Shown here in pieces: positions 44,958-55,514 of a DNA stretch of 64,000 nt. Within the stretch, counting starts at the first letter, position 1. The number at the start of each line of letters is the position of its first letter. A program made the translations under genes and the position numbers. This stretch comes from Prauserella muralis (GTDB taxonomy: Bacteria > Actinomycetota > Actinomycetes > Mycobacteriales > Pseudonocardiaceae), in NCBI RefSeq assembly GCF_003202285.1, contig NZ_MASW01000002.1:248001-312000 (forward strand). Direction: 5' to 3'. Below the pieces are notes generated by a model, which saw nothing but the letters and a program-made list of their open reading frames with translations, searched no databases and was not told where the DNA came from.

Positions 44958-46313
44958 GTGTCTAGCAGCGCCTGGATCTGGATTGTCGTCGTAGCGGTTG
45001 TCGTGGTGATCGCCGCGCTCGTCACCGGGCTGGTGATCTCCCGCAAGCGCAGGATCAGCCTCGAACGCGAGCGCGAGCAGGCGCCGCAGCGCGGCAGCTA
45101 CCAGGCCGGTGGCGGCATCGCGTTCGCCCCGGGTGGCACGCAGGCGCCCGAGCACCCGGCGCAGGAGCGCACCGAGACCGACGGCGAGCCCGGCGTCGGC
45201 GACGATGCCGCCGTGCCGAGGGACGCGCCCAGGCGCGGCATCGTCGACGTCGGCCTCCCGGACGAGCAGCGGCAGGCACCCGTGCCCGAGCCGCGCGAGG
45301 AGGCCGAACCGGAGCCGGAGGCCCGGCCGGAGCCCGCGCCGGAACCGGAGGCCGCCCCCGCGGCGAAGACCGAGGAGCCCGAGCCCGCGGCGGGCCGCAT
45401 GGAGCGGCTGCGCGGCAGGCTGTCGAAGTCGCGCTCGGCGTTCGGCCAGAGCCTGCTCGGCCTGCTCGGCGCGGGTGATCTGGACGAGGACTCCTGGCAG
45501 GACATCGAGGACACGCTGCTCGTCGCCGACCTCGGCGCCTCGACCACCACGGAGATCGTCGAGAAGCTGCGCACCGAGCTGTCCGCGCGCGGGGTCCGCA
45601 CGTCCGACGACGCGCGCGCGCTGCTGCACGAGGTGCTCACCGACGCGCTGTGGCCGGACGCCGACCGCTCCGTGCGCGCGCTGCCGCACACCGTCGAGGG
45701 CGTGAAGCAGCCCGCTGTCGTACTCGTGGCCGGGGTCAACGGCACCGGCAAGACCACCACCACCGGCAAGCTCGCGAGGGTGCTGGTCGCGCAGGGCCGC
45801 CAGGTCCTGCTGGGCGCGGCCGACACGTTCCGCGCCGCCGCGGCCGAGCAGCTGCAGACCTGGTCGGAGCGTGTCGGCGCCGAGGTCGTGCGCGGCAGGG
45901 AGGGCGCCGACCCGGCCTCGGTGGCCTTCGACGCCGTGAAGCGGGGCATCGACACGGGCGTGGACGCGGTGCTCGTCGACACCGCGGGCAGGCTGCACAC
46001 CAAGACCGGCCTGATGGACGAGCTGGGCAAGGTCAAGCGCGTGGTCGAGAAGCAGGCCAAGGTCGACGAGGTGCTGCTCGTGCTCGACGCCACCACCGGG
46101 CAGAACGGCCTGGCGCAGGCCAGGGTGTTCTCCGAGGTCGTGGACGTCACCGGCATCGCGCTCACCAAGCTGGACGGCACCGCCAAGGGCGGCATCGTCT
46201 TCCAGGTGCAGCGCGAGCTGGGCGTTCCGGTGAAGCTGGTCGGCCTCGGCGAGGGCCCGGACGACCTCGCCCCGTTCGAGCCGAAGGCGTTCGTCGACGC
46301 CCTGCTCGGCTGA
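44958..46313 (+). CDS. ftsY: Signal recognition particle receptor FtsY
   Basis: 451-residue SRP receptor that docks ribosome-SRP complexes at the membrane. An N-terminal membrane helix (WIWIVVVAVVVVIAALVTGLV) is followed by a Pro/Glu-rich acidic linker, the N domain and the NG GTPase: GVNGTGKTTTTGKL, DTAGRLHTK, TKLDGTAKGG. GTG 44958 has GAGGA eight bases upstream; ATG 44949 would add three residues. Confidence 0.96.
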   Translation: MSSSAWIWIVVVAVVVVIAALVTGLVISRKRRISLEREREQAPQRGSYQAGGGIAFAPGGTQAPEHPAQERTETDGEPGVGDDAAVPRDAPRRGIVDVGLPDEQRQAPVPEPREEAEPEPEARPEPAPEPEAAPAAKTEEPEPAAGRMERLRGRLSKSRSAFGQSLLGLLGAGDLDEDSWQDIEDTLLVADLGASTTTEIVEKLRTELSARGVRTSDDARALLHEVLTDALWPDADRSVRALPHTVEGVKQPAVVLVAGVNGTGKTTTTGKLARVLVAQGRQVLLGAADTFRAAAAEQLQTWSERVGAEVVRGREGADPASVAFDAVKRGIDTGVDAVLVDTAGRLHTKTGLMDELGKVKRVVEKQAKVDEVLLVLDATTGQNGLAQARVFSEVVDVTGIALTKLDGTAKGGIVFQVQRELGVPVKLVGLGEGPDDLAPFEPKAFVDALLG

Positions 46314-46326
46314 GCGCGGAACAGGC

Positions 46327-47100
46327 CTACGCGGAGAGGTCGCGCGAGGTCAGCTGCTCCGACAGCGCGGTGGCGATGCGCTGCACCACGGGCGCGATGC
46401 GCGTGACGACCTCCTTCGTCAGCCTGCCCTCCGGCCCGGACACCGACACCGCGGTGGGCGTCGGCGCGCCCGGCACGGGCACGGCCAGGCAGCGCACGCC
46501 GAGCTCCTGCTCGCTCTCGTCGAGCGCCCAGCCCTGCTTGGCGATCTTGGCCAGGTGCCGCTGGAACCGCTCGACGTCGGTGTGCGTGTGGTCGGTGTAG
46601 GCGGGCATGCCGGTGCGCTCCAGCAGGGCCCGTACCTCGTCCGGGGGCAGGGTCGACAGGATCGCCTTGCCCACGCCGGTGCCGTGCGGCAGCAGCCTGC
46701 GGCCGACCTCGGTGAACATCCGCATCGAGTGCCGCGACGGCACCTGCGCGACGTAGACCACCTCGTCGCGTTCCAGCACCGCGAGGTTGGCCGTCTCGCC
46801 GACCTCGTCCACCAGCTCGGCCAGCAGGGGCCGGGCCCACGTGCCGAACTGCAGGCTGGCGTTCTCGCCGAGCCGGATCAGCCGGGCCCCCAGCGCGTAG
46901 CGGCGGTTGGTGTTCTGCCGGACGTAGCCGAGCGCCACGAGCGTGCGGATGAGCCGGTGAATCGTCGGCATCGGCAGTCCGGAGGACGTCGCGAGCTCGG
47001 ACAGGCTCGCCTCGCCTCCGGTGTCCGCGAGCCGTTCCAGCAGCTCGAAGGCACGCTGAAGCGACTGCACCCCGCCGCCTGCTGATCTCTCGGGGGCCAC
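46327..47100 (-). CDS. IclR-family regulator, AllR-like
   Basis: 257-residue repressor with an N-terminal winged helix (SLQRAFELLERLAD ... LATSSGLPMPTIHRLIRTL) and the IclR effector domain (LPHGTGVGKAILSTLP, LGVRCLAVPVPG). GTG 47100 follows AGGAGA; the in-frame GTG 47121 is less favoured. It is divergent from malate synthase; in Streptomyces the IclR-type AllR next to aceB controls allantoin and glyoxylate use, so an allantoate or glyoxylate effector is a reasonable inference. Confidence 0.9.
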   Translation of the reverse strand: MAPERSAGGGVQSLQRAFELLERLADTGGEASLSELATSSGLPMPTIHRLIRTLVALGYVRQNTNRRYALGARLIRLGENASLQFGTWARPLLAELVDEVGETANLAVLERDEVVYVAQVPSRHSMRMFTEVGRRLLPHGTGVGKAILSTLPPDEVRALLERTGMPAYTDHTHTDVERFQRHLAKIAKQGWALDESEQELGVRCLAVPVPGAPTPTAVSVSGPEGRLTKEVVTRIAPVVQRIATALSEQLTSRDLSA

Positions 47101-47126
47101 TGGCTCTCCTCTCGCGATCACTCACG

Positions 47127-47169
47127 TTGAGCTTCCGCAATGTAGAAACTATAGTCCGAGATGTAAAAC
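47127..47169 (+). promoter_or_regulatory. aceB promoter with direct-repeat operator candidate
   Basis: TTGAGC at 47127-47132, a 17-base spacer, TATAGT at 47150-47155. The near-repeats ATGTAGAAAC (47140-47149) and ATGTAAAAC (47161-47169) start 21 bases apart, two helical turns, and flank the -10 box, as a repressor site would. ACTATAGT is itself a palindrome, so the minus-strand iclR promoter may share it. Confidence 0.6.
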
Positions 47170-47246
47170 AAGATGATCGTCATGCTAAGAGGCCGGAGGC
47201 TCGTCCGGCCGGATTGGCATCCAGAGGCACTGTTTGAGGTGTTCGC

Positions 47247-48820
<1,574 letters not shown>

Positions 48821-48821
<1 letters not shown>

Positions 48822-50020
48822 TGGCGGGGCTGTCCGAGGAGGTCTACGCGCGCATCGACGCCTCGCTCGCCGAGGCCGATGCGCGCGTGGCCGCGGCGTA
48901 CCCGGGCGAGCCCGCGGGCAGGCAGCCGGTGCACACCGTCTACGTGCCCGCGGGCCGGTACCGCGCCGGGCTCGTCGCCGAGTGGGGCGAGCAGGCGCAG
49001 GCCGTGCTCGCCGAGCACGGCGACGCGCTCGGCGCCCCGGCCGCCGTGCTGGAGCGGGTGCGCGCCAAGCTGGCGAGCCAGCCGATCGAGGACCTGCGCC
49101 TCGACTTCGAGGACGGCTACGGCCATCCCGGCGACGAGGCCGAGGACGCCGACGCGCGGCGCTGCGCCCGGGAGCTGGCGGCGGAGGCGGCGACGCCGTT
49201 CTCCGGCATCCGGTTCAAGAGCTTCGAGGCCGCGACCCGCCGCCGCGGCATCCGCACGCTCGACGTGTTCCTCTCCGCGCTGGGCGAGCCGCCGCCCGGC
49301 TTCGTCGTCACCCTGCCGAAGGTGACGGCGATCGAGCAGGTCGAGGCCGCCGCGGAGGTGCTGGCCGAGGTGGAGAAGGCGCACGGGCTCGCGGCCGGCG
49401 CGCTGCGGTTCGAGGTGCAGATCGAGACCGCCCAGTCGGTGCTGGCCCACGACGGCACGGTGGCGTTGCCGCGGATCATCGCCGCCGCACACGGCCGGTG
49501 CAGCGGGCTGCACTTCGGCACCTACGACTACAGCGCGGGGCTCGGCATCAGCGGCGCCTACCAGAGCATGGAGCACCCGGCGGCCGACTTCGCCAAGGAG
49601 CTGATGCAGGTGGCCGCCGCGGGCACCGGAGTGCGCCTGTCCGACGGCTCCACCAACCGGCTGCCCGTCGGCGACGCCGACGCGGTCCGTGGCGCGTGGG
49701 CCGAGCACCAGCGGTTGGTGCGCCGCTCGCTGGAGCGCGGCTTCTACCAGGGCTGGGACCTGCACCCGCACCAGCTGCCGAGCCGGTTCGCCGCGACGTA
49801 CGCCTTCTTCAGGGAGGACCTGCCGGCCACCGCGGCCCGGCTGCGCGACTACGTGACGGCCACCGAGGGCGGGGTGCTGGACGAGCCGGCGACCGCCCAG
49901 GCGCTGGCCGCCTACCTCGCGCGGGGCCTCGACTGCGGAGCCGTCGACGAGGCCGAGGTCGCCGAACTCACCACGCTCGACCGTGCCCGCCTCGACGCGC
50001 TGGCCCGCCGCGCCGCCTGA
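48821..50020 (+). CDS. DUF6986 family protein, HpcH/HpaI-aldolase/CitE-like fold
   Basis: 399-residue protein whose start overlaps the aceB stop by one base (TAGTG). Blocks LRLDFEDGYGHPGDE, TLPKVTAIEQ and RFEVQIETAQSVL resemble the metal-binding residues of the malate synthase/CitE barrel, and it ends with a helical tail. It seems to be the DUF6986 family that accompanies aceB in actinobacteria (from memory). A role in C2/C4 acid metabolism is likely but untested. Confidence 0.82.
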
Positions 50021-50042
50021 GCGCCGGAGTTACCCTGGCGGG

Positions 50043-50807
50043 GTGGCGGACACGGTGATCGATCTCAACAGTGACCTGGGAGAAGGGTTCGGGGCGTGGC
50101 CCCTCGGCGACGACGAGGCGCTGCTCGGCATCGTGACCAGCGCCAACGTGGCCTGCGGCTTTCACGCCGGTGACCCGTCGGTGCTGCGCAGGGTCACCGA
50201 GCAGGCCGCCGAGCGCGGCGTGGTCATCGGGGCGCAGGTGGGCTACCGCGACCTCGCGGGCTTCGGCAGGCGATTCATCGACATGGATCCGCACGAGCTG
50301 GTCAACGACGTCATCTACCAGATCGCCGCCCTCGACGGCTTCGCCAGGGTCGCGGGCACCCGGGTCCGCTACGTCAAACCACACGGCGCCCTCTACAACG
50401 CCGTCGTCCACCACGCCGAGCAGGCGGCCGCGGTGGTCGACGCCGTGCGGCGCTACGACCCGGAGCTGCCGGTGCTCGGCCTGCCCGGCTCGGAACTGCT
50501 GCGCCAGGCACAGGAGGCGGGGCTGCGGCCGGTGCAGGAGTCCTTCGCCGACCGCGCCTACACGCCGGAGGGCAGGCTCGTGTCGCGCCGCCAGCCCGGC
50601 GCCGTCGTCCACGAGCCGGACGAGGTGGTCAAGCGCAGCGTCCGGATGGCCACCGACGGCACCGTCACCGCGATCGACGACAGCGTGGTCGCGGTCCGCC
50701 CCCGCTCGCTGTGCGTGCACGGCGACACCCAGGGTGCGGTCGAGATCGCCCGCCGGGTGCGGGAGGGGCTGCTGGACGCCGGTGTCGAGGTACGCCCGTT
50801 CGCGTGA
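50043..50807 (+). CDS. pxpA: 5-oxoprolinase subunit A (LamB/YcsF family)
   Basis: 254-residue protein of the LamB/YcsF family: DLNSDLGEGFGAW at the start, NVACGFHAGDP, YVKPHGALYN and FADRAYTPEGRLVSR follow. PxpA works with PxpB and PxpC to hydrolyse 5-oxoproline; neither partner is nearby, so this copy is an orphan in the window. GTG 50043. Confidence 0.92.
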   Translation: MADTVIDLNSDLGEGFGAWPLGDDEALLGIVTSANVACGFHAGDPSVLRRVTEQAAERGVVIGAQVGYRDLAGFGRRFIDMDPHELVNDVIYQIAALDGFARVAGTRVRYVKPHGALYNAVVHHAEQAAAVVDAVRRYDPELPVLGLPGSELLRQAQEAGLRPVQESFADRAYTPEGRLVSRRQPGAVVHEPDEVVKRSVRMATDGTVTAIDDSVVAVRPRSLCVHGDTQGAVEIARRVREGLLDAGVEVRPFA

Positions 50808-50816
50808 CCGCCGTGC

Positions 50817-51227
50817 TCACGCAGCCGTGCGGACCAGGCGGCGGCCGGTGATCTGACCGGCCCTGATCCGGATGCAGCGGTCGTGCCTGCCCGGCGCCCA
50901 CGGCCGCCGGGACGGATCGTTCAGCCGCACCAGCGCGTCGACGTCGGTCACCGCGGACGCCTTGCCGAGCACCACGACGCTCCAGCCCGTGTGCGTTTCC
51001 GGGTCGATGTGGTCGGCCTCGAACGCGACGATCGCGCCGTTGAGCCCGCGCGCCCACGAGTCGGCCGCCGTCCGCACGATCACGTCCGTGCCGTCCAGCA
51101 CGAAGTTCACCGGGCGGATGGCGGGCATGGCGTGCTCGGTGAACACGAGCCTGCCGACCGGTGCGGAGCCCAGCAGGCGCACGCACTCCTCGGGGGACAG
51201 CGTCTCGATGTCGGTGAAGGGGGACAT
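50817..51227 (-). CDS. Pyridoxamine 5'-phosphate oxidase-like flavin-binding protein
   Basis: 136-residue split-barrel protein: LSPEECVRLLGSAPVGRLVF, then PAIRPVNFVLDGTDVIVRT and a C-terminal RIRAGQITGRRL. Members bind FMN, F420 or heme, so the cofactor is uncertain; not the true PdxH. ATG 51227 has GGAGAA upstream. Its end faces pxpA nine bases away. Confidence 0.85.
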   Translation of the reverse strand: MSPFTDIETLSPEECVRLLGSAPVGRLVFTEHAMPAIRPVNFVLDGTDVIVRTAADSWARGLNGAIVAFEADHIDPETHTGWSVVVLGKASAVTDVDALVRLNDPSRRPWAPGRHDRCIRIRAGQITGRRLVRTAA

Positions 51228-51327
51228 GGTGGTTCTCCGGCCTGCGGCAGGTACTGCGTGCTCCACCGACTCTTCACGCGGCCCCCGGTGCGCAGCAGAG
51301 TCGAAAGACCTCTCTACGCCGGGAGCG

Positions 51328-52737
51328 TCAGTTCTCCACCGACAGCGCCAGGTAGAGGTCCACCTGCGTGCGGAAGTCGCTGAGGTCGGCTCCCAGCAGC
51401 TCACCGGCCCGCGCGATGCGGTACCGCAGTGTGTTGACGTGTACGTGCAGCACCTTCGCCGCGCGCGCGGGAGAGCCGGAGCGCTCCAGGAACACCCGCA
51501 CCGTGTGCAGCAGGTCGGGATGGTCCAGCAGTGGGCCCAGCATCCGCTGCCGCAGCGCGAGCCGTAGTTCGTCGGGCGCGCCCGCGAGCAGCAGCCGGTG
51601 CGGCCCGATCTGCTCGCCGGACACCACCGCCACCCGGTCGTCGCTGCGCGCGGCCGCCACCACGGCATGGCGGGCCTCCTCACTCGCCCCGCGCAGGCCC
51701 GCGACCGTGGCGGGCCCGCCCGTGCCGATGAGCACCCGCCCGCCGCCCAGCGCCGACAGCGCGTGCTCCGCCGTCGCGGCCCAGTCCGCCGGCCACGGGC
51801 GGGCGAGCGCCACCAGCGCGTACGCCTCGTCGTCGCCGGAGCCCGGCCTGCCGACGAACACCGGCTCCGGGTGCTCGGCCAGCAGCTCACCCAGGACCTC
51901 GGCCGCCCTGCGGCTGCCGGGCGTGCGCGCGACGAGCACCCGCAGTTCGGTGTCCGGCGGCAGGCCGGTGGCGGCGAACGCGGTGGTCAGCTCCGCCGCG
52001 CTGCCGCCGGAGCTCGCCAGCAGCGCGAGCAGCGGCTCGGCCACCCGCATCCGCGCCGCGCGCACCTCGTCCTCCCGCGACCGGGCCAGCCCCACCAGGC
52101 CCGCCAGCTCGTCGGCCACCTCCGCCGCGCCCGGCCCGAGCCTGGCGTCCACCACCAGCGACCACGGGATCGCGTGCCGCCCGCCGACGCGAACCACGGA
52201 GCGCTGGCGCGGCGGCGCGGGCGTGCTCGCGGCCACGACCCTGCCGGTCGCCGAGCGCACCCAGCAGTCGGCACCCAGCTCGGCGGCACCCTGCTGCAGC
52301 AACGCCGTCAGCGTCGCGTTGTCGGCCGCGGCCGAGAGCAAGCGTTTGCGCGCCCCTCCGGACTCGGCCGCCAGAGCCAGCACCACCCGCTCGGTGATCA
52401 CGGCGAACGACAGGTCGGCAGGCACCTCCAGCAGCGGGAGGCGGTGCCGTTCGCACGCCCGCACCAGCTCGTCCGGGATGCCGCCGGTATCGGCGCCGGA
52501 GGCGGCGAGGGCGGCGCACCCGGCGCGGGCGAGTGCGGCCACGAACGGCTCCGCGTCACCGGCGTCGCGCCACCACAGCAGGCCGCTCAGCACGAGCTCG
52601 CCCCGCGCCAGGTAACGGCTGGGGTCGGGCAGCTCGGTGACGTAGATCCGGCTCACCTCGTTGTCGAGCAGGTCGCCACCGGCCCGCAGCCGCAGGCGCA
52701 GCTCGGGCAGCTCCAGCAGAGTTCGCACCAGCGTCAT
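51328..52737 (-). CDS. PucR family purine catabolism regulator
   Basis: 469-residue regulator with the N-terminal PucR purine-responsive domain (RTLLELPELRLRLRAGGDLLDNEVSRIYVTELPDP) and the C-terminal HTH (ARAAKVLHVHVNTLRYRIARAGELL). It is divergent from the xanthine dehydrogenase operon, 124 bases apart, which fits PucR as its controller. ATG 52737; a longer start at 52758 exists. Confidence 0.92.
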   Translation of the reverse strand: MTLVRTLLELPELRLRLRAGGDLLDNEVSRIYVTELPDPSRYLARGELVLSGLLWWRDAGDAEPFVAALARAGCAALAASGADTGGIPDELVRACERHRLPLLEVPADLSFAVITERVVLALAAESGGARKRLLSAAADNATLTALLQQGAAELGADCWVRSATGRVVAASTPAPPRQRSVVRVGGRHAIPWSLVVDARLGPGAAEVADELAGLVGLARSREDEVRAARMRVAEPLLALLASSGGSAAELTTAFAATGLPPDTELRVLVARTPGSRRAAEVLGELLAEHPEPVFVGRPGSGDDEAYALVALARPWPADWAATAEHALSALGGGRVLIGTGGPATVAGLRGASEEARHAVVAAARSDDRVAVVSGEQIGPHRLLLAGAPDELRLALRQRMLGPLLDHPDLLHTVRVFLERSGSPARAAKVLHVHVNTLRYRIARAGELLGADLSDFRTQVDLYLALSVEN

Positions 52738-52822
52738 GAGGTTTGTAGGAAAGCACAACCGGCCGGGTTCACGCTGCCCCGTCTTTCATGCTTCCGCGCC
52801 GTTGCCGGTGCCCGCCGCCGCT

Positions 52823-52840
52823 GTGTGTACTGGAACACAC
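52823..52840. promoter_or_regulatory. Inverted repeat upstream of xdh, candidate PucR operator
   Basis: GTGTGTAC-TG-GAACACAC, 7 of 8 arm pairs match. It lies 22 bases before the xdh start, over a possible -10 (TGTACT, after TTGCCG with 18-base spacing), in the pucR/xdh gap. Confidence 0.5.
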
Positions 52841-52861
52841 CCCGAAACCACTGGAGACAGC

Positions 52862-53731
52862 GTGGACTTCCTGCGACCGACCACCCTCGACGAGGCGCTC
52901 GCGTTGAAGGCCGAGCGACCAGGGGCCGTGCCCATCGCGGGCGGCACCGACGTCATGGTGGAGCTCAACTTCGACCACCGCCGCCCCGAGGCGCTGCTCG
53001 ACCTGACGGGCGTCGCCGAGCTGGCGGAGTGGTCCACTTCGGACGGGCAGGTGCGCCTCGGCGCCGGAGTGCCCTACACGCGGGTCATCACCGAACTGGG
53101 CGATGTGCTGCCGGGCCTGGCGATGGCCTCGCGCACGGTCGGCTCCCCGCAGATCCGCAACCGCGGCACGGTCGGTGGCAACCTCGGCGCCGCCTCGCCC
53201 GCGGGCGACACCCACCCGGTGCTGCTGGCCACGGGCGCCCGGGTGGAGGTCGCCTCGGTGCGGGGCGGCAGGACGATCGCGGCCGAGGCGTTCTACACGG
53301 GCGTGAAGCGCAACGCGCTGGAGCCCGACGAGCTGATCACCGCCGTGCACCTGCCTCCGGCCTCGGGCGCCGAGCAGTTCGCCAAGGTCGGCACGCGCAA
53401 CGCCATGGTCATCGCGGTGTGCTCGTTCGCCGTCGTGCTGCGGCCCGGGTACGCGGGCGTCGCGCTCGGCTCCGCCGCCCCGGTGCCGCGCCGCGCCGCC
53501 GAGGCCGAGCGCTTCCTCGTCGCGGAGCTGCCGTGGCAGACCCCCGTGCCGCTGGCCGACTCGCTCAAGCGGGCCTTCGCCGAGCTGGTCGCGGGCGCGG
53601 CCGATCCCATCGACGACGTGCGCGGCAGCGCCGCCTACCGCAGGCACGCCCTCGGCGTGCTCGCGCGCAGGGCACTGACGTGGGCGTGGGACGACTACCG
53701 GAACAACGGAGGTGAGCGGCAGTGCGCCTGA
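52862..53731 (+). CDS. Xanthine dehydrogenase, FAD-binding subunit
   Basis: 289-residue subunit with the FAD-binding PIAGGTDVMVELN and the conserved VGSPQIRNRGTVGGNL motif that contacts FAD; C-terminal CO-dehydrogenase flavoprotein domain follows. It passes electrons from the iron-sulfur subunit to NAD. GTG 52862 after GGAGACAGC. First gene of the operon. Confidence 0.95.
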   Translation: MDFLRPTTLDEALALKAERPGAVPIAGGTDVMVELNFDHRRPEALLDLTGVAELAEWSTSDGQVRLGAGVPYTRVITELGDVLPGLAMASRTVGSPQIRNRGTVGGNLGAASPAGDTHPVLLATGARVEVASVRGGRTIAAEAFYTGVKRNALEPDELITAVHLPPASGAEQFAKVGTRNAMVIAVCSFAVVLRPGYAGVALGSAAPVPRRAAEAERFLVAELPWQTPVPLADSLKRAFAELVAGAADPIDDVRGSAAYRRHALGVLARRALTWAWDDYRNNGGERQCA

Positions 53732-54183
53732 ACGTGACCGTCAACGGCGAGCCCAAGCAGGCCGACGACGTGTGGGAGGGCGAGAGCCTGCTCTACGTGC
53801 TGCGCGAACGGCTCGGCCTGCCCGGCTCCAAGAACGCCTGCGAGCAGGGCGAGTGCGGCTCCTGCACCGTCTACCTCGACGGCGTGCCCGTGTGCTCGTG
53901 CCTCGTGGCGGCAGGCCAGGCCGAGGGCCACGACGTGCGCACCGTGGAGGGGCTGGCCGACGGCGACACCCTCGACCCGGTGCAGCAGTCCTTTGTGGAT
54001 GCCGGGGCGGTGCAGTGCGGGTTCTGCACACCCGGGCTCGTGGTCGCCGCCCACGACCTGCTCCACCGCGTGCCCGACCCCAGCGACGAGGAGATCCGCG
54101 AGGCGCTGGCGGGCAACCTCTGCCGGTGCACCGGCTACGAGAAGATCCTCGACGCGGTACGGAATGCGGCGGCCACGTCATGA
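53722..54183 (+). CDS. Xanthine dehydrogenase, 2Fe-2S subunit
   Basis: 153-residue subunit with two [2Fe-2S] clusters: CEQGECGSC and its fourth Cys near VPVCSC for the plant-type cluster, and QCGFCTPG plus LCRCTGY for the second. Overlaps the FAD subunit by ten bases. Confidence 0.96.
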   Translation: MRLNVTVNGEPKQADDVWEGESLLYVLRERLGLPGSKNACEQGECGSCTVYLDGVPVCSCLVAAGQAEGHDVRTVEGLADGDTLDPVQQSFVDAGAVQCGFCTPGLVVAAHDLLHRVPDPSDEEIREALAGNLCRCTGYEKILDAVRNAAATS

Positions 54184-55514
54184 TCATCGAGAACGCCGCC
54201 ATCGCCACGGTGGACGCCGCGGGCACCGAACACCGCAGCGGGCACGTCGTGATCGACGGCGAGCACATCACCGCCGTCGGCGAGGGCCCCGCGCCGGAGG
54301 GCCTCGGCGGCGAGCGCCTCGACGCCACCGGCTGCCTCGTCACCCCGGGGCTCGTCAACACCCACCATCACCTCTACCAGTGGGCGACCAGGGGACTGGC
54401 CGCCGACTGCACCCTGTTCGAATGGCTGGTTCGGCTGTACCCGGTGTGGAACCGGCTGGATGCCGGGATCACCCACGCCGCCGCGAGTGCCGGGCTGGCC
54501 CGCCTCGCGCTGACCGGGTGCACCACCGTCGCCGACCACCACTACGTGCTCCCGCGCGACGGCGGCGACCAGATCGCCGCACTCGTGGAGGCGGTCCACC
54601 GCGTCGGTGTGCGCGGGCATCTCGTGCGCGGGTCCATGGACCGCGGCGAGTCGCACGGCGGGCTGCCCCCGGACACCCTCGTCGAGGACCTGGAGTCGGC
54701 GCTGCTGGGCACCGAGCGGGCCATCGACGCCCACCACGACCCGGCGCCGAACGCGCGCGTCCGGATCGCGGCGGGCCCGTGCTCGCCGTTCACGGTCACC
54801 GAGCGGCTGATGAAGGAGGCCGCCGAGCTGGCCCGCCGCAAGGGCGTCCGGCTGCACACGCACCTCGCCGAGACACTCGACGAGCAGCAGCAGTGCCTTG
54901 CCGAGGTGGGCTGCACGCCGGCCGAGTACGCCGAGTCCCTCGGCTGGCTCGGCGACGACGTGTGGCTCGCCCACACCGTCCACCTGGCACCGGAGGCGAT
55001 CCGCAGGTTCGGCGAGACCGGCACCGGATCCGCCCACTGCCCGACGTCCAACGGCAGGCTCGGCACCGGCATCGCGCCCGTGCGCGACCTGCTCGACGCC
55101 GGAGCGCCGGTGGGTCTCGGCGTGGACGGGGCCGCCTCCAACGAGTCCGGCGGCCTCGGCGAGGAGCTGCACCAGGCGTTGCTGCAGGCCCGCCAGCGTG
55201 GCGGCCCGCGCGCGCTCACCGTCCGGCAGGCGCTCTGGCTGGGCACGATGGGTGGCGCGCGCTGCCTCGGAAGGCAGGCCGAGCTGGGCTCGGTGGAGCC
55301 GGGCAAGCTCGCCGACCTGGCCGTGTGGCGGCTGGACGGGCTGCGGCACGCCGGGATCGACGACCCCGTCGCGGCGCTCGTGCTGGGCGCCGTGCCCGAC
55401 GTGCGGCTGCTGCTCGTCGGCGGGCGGACCGTCGTGGCCGACGGCGAGCTGCGCACGGCCGACGAGACCACGATCGCCACGGAACTGAGCTCCGCCAGCG
55501 GGAGGCTGCGATGA
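54180..55514 (+). CDS. 8-oxoguanine deaminase (amidohydrolase)
   Basis: 444-residue metal-dependent amidohydrolase of the AtzB/TrzN branch. Metal-binding NTHHHLYQW, then HTHLAET, HTVHL and a LGVDGAASNE aspartate motif. Family members convert 8-oxoguanine to urate; guanine or isocytosine deaminase are alternatives. Its placement between the FeS and Mo subunits of XDH, coupled by ATGA overlaps at both ends, argues for a purine substrate. Confidence 0.85.
   Translation: MIIENAAIATVDAAGTEHRSGHVVIDGEHITAVGEGPAPEGLGGERLDATGCLVTPGLVNTHHHLYQWATRGLAADCTLFEWLVRLYPVWNRLDAGITHAAASAGLARLALTGCTTVADHHYVLPRDGGDQIAALVEAVHRVGVRGHLVRGSMDRGESHGGLPPDTLVEDLESALLGTERAIDAHHDPAPNARVRIAAGPCSPFTVTERLMKEAAELARRKGVRLHTHLAETLDEQQQCLAEVGCTPAEYAESLGWLGDDVWLAHTVHLAPEAIRRFGETGTGSAHCPTSNGRLGTGIAPVRDLLDAGAPVGLGVDGAASNESGGLGEELHQALLQARQRGGPRALTVRQALWLGTMGGARCLGRQAELGSVEPGKLADLAVWRLDGLRHAGIDDPVAALVLGAVPDVRLLLVGGRTVVADGELRTADETTIATELSSASGRLR

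Noticed and set aside
51228-51327. Terminator between the PNPOx-like gene and pucR
   Set aside because: I could not identify a hairpin strong enough to call.
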